From Paraburkholderia fungorum (GTDB lineage: Bacteria; Pseudomonadota; Gammaproteobacteria; Burkholderiales; Burkholderiaceae), in contig NZ_FNKP01000003.1 in NCBI RefSeq assembly GCF_900099835.1, positions 124,001 through 188,000 on the forward strand: a stretch of DNA of 64,000 bases. The letters are read 5' to 3'. A model generated the notes under the pieces. The model did no database searches, was not told the origin of the DNA, and saw nothing but the letters and a program-made list of their open reading frames with translations. Shown here in pieces: positions 53,740-61,057 of this stretch. Every line of letters begins with the position of its first letter. Positions within the stretch are counted from its first letter, which is position 1. A program made the position numbers and the translations under genes.

Positions 53740-53879
53740 TCATGAGTGCAATGGTTTGAATCTGCATACTTCCCTCAAGGCCAACGGGCTATCAGAGAGG
53801 CCCGCATGACCGTGCAATCACAGAAGGCGTCGCACAGCTGGTGTTCAAAGGGCTGATGCCGTCAATATCGGAGATGACA

Positions 53880-55121
53880 ATGCAGTCCTGGTACAGCAGT
53901 ATGTTGGCCTCCCAACGCCGCACTTTTTGGGCGTGCTTCCTGGGTTGGGTTCTCGACGCGATGGACGTGCAGATCTTCGCGTTCGTCATTCCTACCTTGT
54001 TGACGATCTGGGGAATGACCAAAGCTCAGGCCGGCGTGCTCGGGACATCGGCATTAATCTTTTCCGCAGTCGGCGGTGTAGTCGCCGGTCTGCTCGCTGA
54101 CCGTATCGGACGGGTGCGTGTCCTCAAAATCGCCATTCTGTGGTTTTCCCTGTTCACAGGGCTGTCGGCATTGACGAACGATTTCCATCAGTTGCTTGTC
54201 ACCCGTAGTCTTCAGGGGCTGGGCTTTGGCGGAGAGTGGGCCGCAGGCGCCGTCCTTATAGGGGAGGTGGTCGATAAGCGCATTCGTGGACGCGCGGTCG
54301 GCTCGGTGCAAAGTGGCTGGCCCGTCGGCTACGCACTGGCCGCCCTCGCATATTGGGCGCTCTACAGCGGGTTGCCGGAGCACCTGGCGTGGCGTGCATT
54401 GTTCATGATCGGCATCCTGCCGGGTCTGCTCGTGCTTTGGATGCGCCGGAACATTGAAGAATCGTCCGCCTTCGAAGCAGCGGCGGAGTATCGCAAGAAG
54501 AGCGGCCTGTTTGGTACCTTCGCGCTGATTTTTTCACCCGGCGTCTTTCGCCTGACCGCGCTCGCGTCTCTGATGGCCGCAGGGGCGCTGGGCGGCAACT
54601 ACACGATCCTTACCTGGTTGGTCACCTATCTGCGGCAAACACAAAGTCTGACCGTTGGCATGACGTCGGTTTATCTCGCGGTGAACATCTTTGGTTCGTT
54701 TTGCGGCTATATCGGCATGGCCTACCTCAGCGACGGCCTTGGCCGCCGTAAAACGTTCGCACTGTCGGCGGCCGGTGCCACGGTTACCGTGCTGGTCTAC
54801 ACGCAGTTGCATCTGCCGATGAGCGTGCTGCTACTGCTTGGTTTTCCGCTCGGACTCTTTCAGTCCGGCATCGTGTCCGGCATGGGCGCGTGCTTTACAG
54901 AACTTTTCCCCGCGCAGATCAGAGGGACGGCCGGAGGCTTTTCATACAACTTTGGCCGAGGTATTGGCGCGCTCGTGCCCGCCGCTGTCGGCCTGACCAG
55001 CACATCGATGGGTCTTGCAAAATCGATCGGCGTATGGGCTGCGCTCGCCTACCTGCTGGTGTTCGCCGTTGCGATCGTCATACCCGAAACCCGTAATAAG
55101 GAGCTCGAAGTCCATGTCTGA
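53880..55121 (+). CDS. MFS transporter (aromatic/organic acid:proton symporter type)
   Basis: ATG 53880 has CGGAG 6 bases upstream and gives 413 residues; longer starts lack this. Twelve helices are predicted, with the loop 2-3 motif GLLADRIGRVRVL and LGWVLDAMDVQIFAFVIPTL at the start, as in carboxylate importers. It overlaps the next gene by 8 bp, so transport and the ThDP enzyme are probably linked. Confidence 0.87.
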   Translation: MQSWYSSMLASQRRTFWACFLGWVLDAMDVQIFAFVIPTLLTIWGMTKAQAGVLGTSALIFSAVGGVVAGLLADRIGRVRVLKIAILWFSLFTGLSALTNDFHQLLVTRSLQGLGFGGEWAAGAVLIGEVVDKRIRGRAVGSVQSGWPVGYALAALAYWALYSGLPEHLAWRALFMIGILPGLLVLWMRRNIEESSAFEAAAEYRKKSGLFGTFALIFSPGVFRLTALASLMAAGALGGNYTILTWLVTYLRQTQSLTVGMTSVYLAVNIFGSFCGYIGMAYLSDGLGRRKTFALSAAGATVTVLVYTQLHLPMSVLLLLGFPLGLFQSGIVSGMGACFTELFPAQIRGTAGGFSYNFGRGIGALVPAAVGLTSTSMGLAKSIGVWAALAYLLVFAVAIVIPETRNKELEVHV

Positions 55122-56799
55122 AACACTTGCATCGCGCAACGGCGGTCAGATTCTCGTTGACGCGTTGGCGCGCAATGCCGTCGATACCGTGTATTGCGTA
55201 CCCGGCGAAAGCTATTTGCCGGTCCTCGACGCGCTGCACGACGCGCACGGTATTCGCACCATCGTCACGCGTCACGAGGGCGCGGCGTCCAATATGGCGG
55301 ACGCGCACGGCAAATTGACCGGTCGTCCCGGCATCTGTTTCGTGACGCGAGGCCCGGGCGCCACCCATGCATCGAACGGTGTGCACACCGCCCGCGAAGA
55401 CTCGACGCCGATGATCCTGTTCATCGGCCAGGTCGAGCGGGGCTTCATTGGACGTGAGGCTTTCCAGGAGGTCGACTATCGCCAGATGTTCGGCGGGCTC
55501 GCGAAATGGGTCACGGAAATCGACAGCCTTGAGCGGATTCCGGAGATCGTGGCGAAGGCCTTTAGCATCGCGATGTCGGGACGCCCTGGGCCGGTGGTGA
55601 TTGGTTTGCCCGAGGACGTGCTGTTCAATTCAGGGGTCGCTGCCGACGCACCAGCAGTGCGCGTCGCGCAGGCCGCGCCGGAATCGTCTGCGATGGCCGA
55701 ACTCGCGCGTTTGCTCGAGACGGCACGTCAACCGCTGGTCGTGGTTGGCGGGACGGGCTGGGACAGAGAAGCGTGCGACGCGTTAAGGCGTTTCGTGGTC
55801 GCGCATAATCTGCCGGTCGCCGCGTCGTTCCGTCGCCAGGACCTCTTCGACAACCGGGATTCCCATTATGTTGGCCAACTGGGACTGGGTGTCTCGCCGC
55901 AACTGGCAGCCCGTGCCCGCGAGGCCGATCTGCTGATCGTGATCGGCTCGCGCCTGAGTGAAACGACGTCCTCCGGCTATACGGTGTTCGAGAGTCCTCG
56001 ACCGCGACAGACCCTGGTCCACGTGCACCCCGACCCGCAGGAACTGGGGCGCGTCTATCAGGCAGATTTGCCGATCAACTCCGGAATGCGCGCGTTTGCC
56101 CACGCTTTGGACGCGCTATCGCCAACGGCTGACGACAGCGCTCGCAACGACGCACAGGTCTGGCACGCGTGGACCGCTGCCGCCCGCGCCGACTACCTCG
56201 CACATTCGAAGCCGCCCGCTCCGGCGCCGGAGCTTGCGGGCGTGGATCTGGCGTCTGTCGTGACTCATCTGAACAACGTTTTGCCGGACGACGCGGTCAT
56301 CACCAACGGCGCAGGCAACTACACGGTCTGGGTGCATCGCTTCTATCGATACCGGCAGGGCGCAACCGAACTCGCGCCGACCAACGGAGCGATGGGCTAT
56401 GGCTTTCCCGCCGCGATCGCCGCGAAGCTGCGGTATCCCGAGCGCGACGTCGTGTGCTTCGCGGGCGACGGCTGCTTCATGATGTATCCGCAAGAGCTTG
56501 CAACCGCGATGCAGTTCGGCGCACCGCTGGTTGTGATCGTCGTCAATAACGGCATGCTCGGCACGATCCGCATGCATCAGGAGCGCGAATATCCGGGGCG
56601 CGTCTCGGCGACGCGGCTCTCTAACCCGGACTTCATCGCGTTCGCGAAGTCGTTTGGCGCCCATGCTGAACGCGTCGAGCGCACCGAGGACTTTCCTGCC
56701 GCGTTTGCGCGCGCACAGCAGTCGGGTGTGGCCGCACTGATCGAGTTGCGCACCGATCCGCGACAGATCACGCCTGCCAACCGTCTCGTGGAGCTCTGA
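55114..56799 (+). CDS. thiamine diphosphate-dependent enzyme, acetolactate synthase-like
   Basis: ATG 55114 with AAGGAG upstream gives 561 residues. It has the catalytic Glu in RHEGAASNMADAHGK, and the ThDP/Mg motif GDGCFMMYPQELATAMQF ending VIVVNNG. Such enzymes include catabolic acetolactate synthase, 2-oxoacid decarboxylases and sulfoacetaldehyde acetyltransferase; the specific reaction is not clear. The aldehyde dehydrogenase remnant downstream suggests that it once made an aldehyde. Confidence 0.85.
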   Translation: MSETLASRNGGQILVDALARNAVDTVYCVPGESYLPVLDALHDAHGIRTIVTRHEGAASNMADAHGKLTGRPGICFVTRGPGATHASNGVHTAREDSTPMILFIGQVERGFIGREAFQEVDYRQMFGGLAKWVTEIDSLERIPEIVAKAFSIAMSGRPGPVVIGLPEDVLFNSGVAADAPAVRVAQAAPESSAMAELARLLETARQPLVVVGGTGWDREACDALRRFVVAHNLPVAASFRRQDLFDNRDSHYVGQLGLGVSPQLAARAREADLLIVIGSRLSETTSSGYTVFESPRPRQTLVHVHPDPQELGRVYQADLPINSGMRAFAHALDALSPTADDSARNDAQVWHAWTAAARADYLAHSKPPAPAPELAGVDLASVVTHLNNVLPDDAVITNGAGNYTVWVHRFYRYRQGATELAPTNGAMGYGFPAAIAAKLRYPERDVVCFAGDGCFMMYPQELATAMQFGAPLVVIVVNNGMLGTIRMHQEREYPGRVSATRLSNPDFIAFAKSFGAHAERVERTEDFPAAFARAQQSGVAALIELRTDPRQITPANRLVEL

Positions 56800-56803
56800 A
56801 GCC

Positions 56804-57057
56804 ATGCAGATAGTCGGCGAAATGATTCTGGGCCACCGGACTGTCAAGGGGCAGGCGGCGACCTGTTTGCGTGGGCGGCTCATAGCGGCGAGCAATTGAC
56901 GCCGGCCTTCGGCGCCGCCACCGAAGCGGACGTCGCGTCCGCCTGCGAGCTGGCGGACGCGGCATTCGACACGTTCCGCGAATTGCCCGAATCACTGAAG
57001 AACGGCAATCCGCTCAACCGCAGGCGGCTTCGGGACGGTGGGCCGGTCAGGGCTTGA
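56804..57057 (+). pseudogene. N-terminal remnant of an aldehyde dehydrogenase
   Basis: ATG 56804 starts MQIVGEMILGHRTVKGQ, then the frame shifts; in the next frame LTPAFGAATEADVASACELA and DAAFDTFRELP match the start of ketoglutaric semialdehyde-type dehydrogenases. The sequence ends at a stop at 57057 inside the LysR gene end, so about 80 of ~520 residues remain. It shows that an operon with the ThDP enzyme gene was once longer. Confidence 0.7.
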
Positions 57058-58009
57058 CCAGCGTCGGACTATCTGGCCGGCCGACGCTGGCTGCGGTGCC
57101 GGGCCATTCGTTGTTGCGCACCAGCGTCGCTGCCGTATCGCGGATGATCTGCGCGATATCCCAGAGGCCCCCGGATGTCGAACTGTTCTGGGACCAGACG
57201 ATGGCAACATCGCGTTCCACTGCCGGGTTGTCGAGGCGGAAGCTTTTGAGTCGTCCAGCCGCGACCTCTTCGACGACGGCAGCGGCAGGTAACACTGAAC
57301 ATCCGCAGTTAGCGAGCACCAGCCGCTTTGTAATCGAGATCGAGCCGTCGCATTCGAGCGCGATTTTAGGCGTGAAGCCTTCACGTGCGGCGAGCGATTC
57401 GACCAGCAAACGTAAGCCGTGATGCGTGCTAGGCAGGATCAACGGGATGTTGGCGAGTTCGCTCACGTTGATCGAGTCGCCGCGCAATGGATAGTCGGGT
57501 GGCGTGATGAGGCAGACGCGTTCGCTGAACAACAGATCGTACTGCAATGCTCCGCGCTGCTCGGGCACATACATGATGCCGATGTCTATCTTGCCGTCCT
57601 GCAGCATGCCCAGAAGCTGGCTGGCAAGACCTTCGACAAACCGGACCCGTGTCTGCGGATAGCGAGCGCCCAGTTCATGTCGCAGCGCGCCGAACATGAT
57701 CCGCGCGACGGTCGGCTGGGCGGCGATACAAATCTGTGCCGGTCCGAGTTCGGAACTGTTGCGAAGGGTTCGGGTCGCTTCTTCGAGAGTTTTCTCCATG
57801 GTCGCGGCGTAGGCGAGCAACACCTGGCCGCGTTCGGTCAGCGTGACGCCCCGGCCACTTCGTCGGAACAGGCGTACGCCGAGCTCGGTTTCCAGCATGG
57901 TGATACGCCGGCTGACGGTTGACTGGTTGATACCGGTTTCCAGTGCTGCGCGCGAGATGCTGCGTGTTCTCGCGACGCGAGAGAAAAGTTCGAGGTCGTC
58001 CGAATTCAT
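57047..58009 (-). CDS. LysR-type regulator
   Basis: ATG 58009 gives 320 residues beginning MNSDDLELFSRVARTRSISR, the usual LysR start; the longer frame from 58189 is rejected. The helix-turn-helix is ALETGINQSTVSRRITMLE. The effector domain resembles regulators of aromatic or carboxylic acid genes. It lies among gene remnants, and its 3' end overlaps the aldehyde dehydrogenase fragment. Confidence 0.88.
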   Translation of the reverse strand: MNSDDLELFSRVARTRSISRAALETGINQSTVSRRITMLETELGVRLFRRSGRGVTLTERGQVLLAYAATMEKTLEEATRTLRNSSELGPAQICIAAQPTVARIMFGALRHELGARYPQTRVRFVEGLASQLLGMLQDGKIDIGIMYVPEQRGALQYDLLFSERVCLITPPDYPLRGDSINVSELANIPLILPSTHHGLRLLVESLAAREGFTPKIALECDGSISITKRLVLANCGCSVLPAAAVVEEVAAGRLKSFRLDNPAVERDVAIVWSQNSSTSGGLWDIAQIIRDTAATLVRNNEWPGTAASVGRPDSPTLVKP

Positions 58010-58063
58010 AGGGGCCGTCGACAGGGCTTCGCGGAAAGCGATGATTGCGTGAGCGGGAAGTGT

Positions 58064-58475
58064 AACGTCTATGACTTTGCCGGTCAGTGGCGCGACTCGT
58101 ATGAACCCTCGGTGCAGATGCTGGCCGGCATGTATCGCGGAGCGCGAGCGTACCCGCGTAGCCTGCGATTCAGCATTGCTGTGCGACATGATTCTGACGC
58201 AGCCGGTGTTCTACGAGTTGCCGCAGATCCCTACACCGACCGTGCTGATGATCGGGGACAAGGACACCACGGCCATTGGTAAGGAATATGCGCCTATGGC
58301 GATCCGTTCTTCACTCGGCAATTATCCGGAACTTGCCCGGGCTGCTGCAGCGGTGATTCCGGATGTGAAACTGATTGAGTTCACTGATTCCGGACATGCT
58401 CCTCAAATGCGGGAACCTGCGCTCTTTCACAAGGTGCTGCTTCGCGAGCTGGCGAATGGCGCAACTTTGCAGTAG
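58064..58475 (+). pseudogene. alpha/beta hydrolase C-terminal remnant
   Basis: YDFAGQWRDSYEPSVQMLAG in one frame and ALLCDMILTQPVFYELPQIP, PTVLMIGDKDTTAIGK and FTDSGHAPQMREP in another reconstruct the C-terminal half of an alpha/beta hydrolase, including the catalytic Asp and His. A frameshift near 58140 separates the two parts, and the nucleophile elbow half is missing. Confidence 0.75.
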
Positions 58476-58557
58476 CGACGCGAGCTTTACCGGAACGTTG
58501 GGGGCGGTGCGCCGCTTTCCGCACTTTCTTTTTACAATCGATCGGGATGCTTTAAGA

Positions 58558-58947
58558 ATGAAGATTTTTCTGGCTGCCTCTATTGTGGCAAGCGTAGCGT
58601 TGTCTGGCGCGGCATCCGCGGCTGAAGTGGCAAAGTCCGCGAGCCCTCTTGCGATTTATGCGGTCGTGCATGTAGACATCGAACCCAAGGACCTTAAGAC
58701 CGCACTGCCGCTGTTGCAGTCGTTCGAACAACAGGCAGCGCATGATACGGCGGTGGTCAGCATAGATGTGCTGCAGCAGATGGGCGCGGAAAATCACTTC
58801 ACATTGCTTGAGAAGTTCTCTTCTGCCGCGGGCTACGACGACTTTGTCTCCCGGCCTTATGTCAAGGCGCTGCGTTCCGGTTTGCAACCACTCCTGGGCG
58901 GCCCCTTCGATGAGCGGATTCACCGTGCAATGCCACAGACGCAATAG
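58558..58947 (+). CDS. exported antibiotic-biosynthesis-monooxygenase-like (ABM) protein
   Basis: ATG 58558 gives 129 residues with a signal peptide ending near ASAAE. The remainder is a ferredoxin-like ABM fold (AIYAVVHVDIEPKDLKTALP, ENHFTLLEKFSSAAGYDDFV). ABM proteins include quinol and haem monooxygenases, usually cytoplasmic, so a secreted form is less common. It follows the hydrolase remnant by 82 bp. Confidence 0.75.
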   Translation: MKIFLAASIVASVALSGAASAAEVAKSASPLAIYAVVHVDIEPKDLKTALPLLQSFEQQAAHDTAVVSIDVLQQMGAENHFTLLEKFSSAAGYDDFVSRPYVKALRSGLQPLLGGPFDERIHRAMPQTQ

Positions 58948-59012
58948 CGGTTGCGCGAATAGCACTGATCGCAGCGCGGCCTTGTCCTGAATCACAAAAC
59001 TATGGAGCAAAC

Positions 59013-59876
59013 ATGGCAATCGTTGATGCCGCCGGACGGCGAGCACTTTTCACCTGGTTCGGCGTGGCCTGTTTGATGGGCTTTGGTGTGACGGCTGTGC
59101 ACGCGCAGTCAGCCTCAGATGCATCCACTTGCGTCAGCGGACCTGTCGACGCATCGGTCGTCAACGCATTGGCGCCGAACGGAACGCTGCGTGCATCAAT
59201 CAATCTGGGTAATCCGGTTCTTGCCACGCTTGATACTCAAGGCGCAAAAGCTGTCGGCGTGTCCGTCGATCTCGCTACGGAACTGGCCAGGCGTCTTGGC
59301 GTGCCCCTGCAGCTCGTCCCCGTCAAGTCTGCAAAAGCCTCTGTCGAGAATGTCGAGAACAATCAGGCCGACATAGGGTTTTTCGCTGTCGATCCGAAGC
59401 GTGGTGGAGAGATCAGTTTTACAGCGCCCTACGTGTTGATTGAAGGCGCGTATGCCGTCCGCAGCGATTCGCCGATTACCCTCAACGAGCAGGTTGACCG
59501 GCCGGATATCACCGTGGCTGTCAGCAGAGGTAGTGCATACGACCTGTTTTTGTCGCGTACGTTGCAACACGCGAAGATCGTGCGGATTTCGCCGTCGTCG
59601 GCGGTCATGCCGGCTTTCTTGAGCGAACATCTCGATGTCCTGGCCGGGATCAAGCCACAGCTGGAGCAACAGGCATCGAGTGCCGGTGGCCTGCGTGTGC
59701 TAGATCAACGATTCATGGTGATCCGGCAGGCGATGGGGGTGCGTAAGTCGCGAGGCGCTATAGCCGCCGCCTGTCTTGCGAACTTTATCGACACGATGAG
59801 AGCGTCTGGATTCGTTGCTGCGTCGCTCGCGCGAAACCACGTTGAGGGTGCATCGGTTGCAAAGGATGGCGACTAG
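59013..59876 (+). CDS. periplasmic substrate-binding protein (ABC amino acid family 3)
   Basis: The 287-residue protein has a signal peptide ending near VHA and the SBP family 3 pattern LRASINLGNPVLATLDTQG, then SVDLATELARRLGVPLQLVP and DIGFFAVDPKRGGEISFTAP. No permease or ATPase is adjacent. It may bind an acid or amine in the periplasm, or sense it for another system. Confidence 0.85.
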   Translation: MAIVDAAGRRALFTWFGVACLMGFGVTAVHAQSASDASTCVSGPVDASVVNALAPNGTLRASINLGNPVLATLDTQGAKAVGVSVDLATELARRLGVPLQLVPVKSAKASVENVENNQADIGFFAVDPKRGGEISFTAPYVLIEGAYAVRSDSPITLNEQVDRPDITVAVSRGSAYDLFLSRTLQHAKIVRISPSSAVMPAFLSEHLDVLAGIKPQLEQQASSAGGLRVLDQRFMVIRQAMGVRKSRGAIAAACLANFIDTMRASGFVAASLARNHVEGASVAKDGD

Positions 59877-60043
59877 CGCGATCGATAACCCGAAGCCGAT
59901 TGCCTGGCGTCGCTACAACGTGGGCTACACGCGTGACCCACGGTTTATCTCAACTATTTCGACGCGGGTGCGGTAGCGGTAGCTGAATTCAACGCGAAAA
60001 CTCCTAAAAACCGCTGGTGTTGCATTAACAAGTCCCGCCAGTT
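59877..60043 (+). other. possible gene remnant between binding protein and response regulator
   Basis: Two overlapping frames (about 59865-59975: NPKPIAWRRYNVGYTRD; then VYLNYFDAGAVAVAEFN) look like a decayed coding sequence, but I cannot name the family. The stretch is convergent with the response regulator gene. Confidence 0.3.
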
Positions 60044-61057
60044 TCAGGTCCGGTCCAGCGCCTTGATCGCAACCGCAGCGGCAGCCGCGCGCGTTTCGAC
60101 GTGCAGCTTGCGGAACAGATGTTCGAGGTGCTTGTTTACGGTGCGCGGCGCCATGCCGAGAATGTCGCCGATATCACGATTCGTCTTGCCGCGAGAGACC
60201 CAGAGCAGCACTTCGGCCTCGCGGACCGTCAAGTTGAAACGCGCGGCCAGCGCGCTGCTGTGCACGGTATCGTCGGTTTCCTTGAGGGTGAGAATCCACT
60301 CTCCGGGATCGGGAGCGGAAGTCGCGCTCGCAGAACGTCGCACATGTCCCGCAGTGAATTCGAGGACGGCATCGGCGGGCCTCCCGCGCGCGAGCCAGTC
60401 CGCAAACCAGTCGCGCAACGGCGGCGGCAACATGGGGCGCGCCACCGCCTGGACGGTGTCGTCGGCGTGGCTCGCCCGGTAGGCGGAAATCTGCCGTGCC
60501 GCCAGCGGACTCTGCCAGCGAATCGCGCCGTCGGCATCGACGACAAGCGCCGCATGCGCTTCGAGCGACAGCGCCGCGTGCGCATAGAGTTGCGCACGCG
60601 AGCGCTGCACATGGGCGCCGATGCGCGCACACACCTCCTCGGGCCGCACGGGTTTCGTCACATAGTCGATGCCGCCGACGCGGAACGCGCGCACCACGTG
60701 CTCGCTTTCCGTCAATGCGGTCATGAAGATCACAGGCAGATGTTCATGGCGCACGTCCTGCTTGAGATGGCTGCAAGTCTCGAAGCCATCCATGCCCGGC
60801 ATCATCGCGTCGAGCAACACGACGTCGGGCGTCACGCGTGCGAGGCGTTTGAGTGCGTCTTCGCCCGAGAGCGCGACCAGCACGGCGTAACCATGCGCCT
60901 GAAGCGTATCCGAGAGAAAAGCAAGGTTGTCCGGCGTGTCGTCGACAATCAACACCACGGGGCGGTCGCGCAGCCACTCGGGCGATGCATCCGCGGCGTT
61001 CACCGCACGCGCGTCAGACGCCCGCGGCGCGAGACAGTCGGTCGAGTTCATGCTCAA
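60044..61057 (-). CDS. response regulator, receiver plus LuxR-type helix-turn-helix
   Basis: The 337-residue protein has an N-terminal receiver (VLIVDDTPDNLAFLSDTL, phosphoacceptor Asp in DVVLLDAMMPGMDG, Lys in YVTKPV), a middle PAS-like segment and a C-terminal LuxR domain (LTVREAEVLLWVSRGKTNRD). Its start overlaps the end of the kinase gene by 44 bp, so the two are coupled. Targets are not evident. Confidence 0.9.
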   Translation of the reverse strand: MSMNSTDCLAPRASDARAVNAADASPEWLRDRPVVLIVDDTPDNLAFLSDTLQAHGYAVLVALSGEDALKRLARVTPDVVLLDAMMPGMDGFETCSHLKQDVRHEHLPVIFMTALTESEHVVRAFRVGGIDYVTKPVRPEEVCARIGAHVQRSRAQLYAHAALSLEAHAALVVDADGAIRWQSPLAARQISAYRASHADDTVQAVARPMLPPPLRDWFADWLARGRPADAVLEFTAGHVRRSASATSAPDPGEWILTLKETDDTVHSSALAARFNLTVREAEVLLWVSRGKTNRDIGDILGMAPRTVNKHLEHLFRKLHVETRAAAAAVAIKALDRT

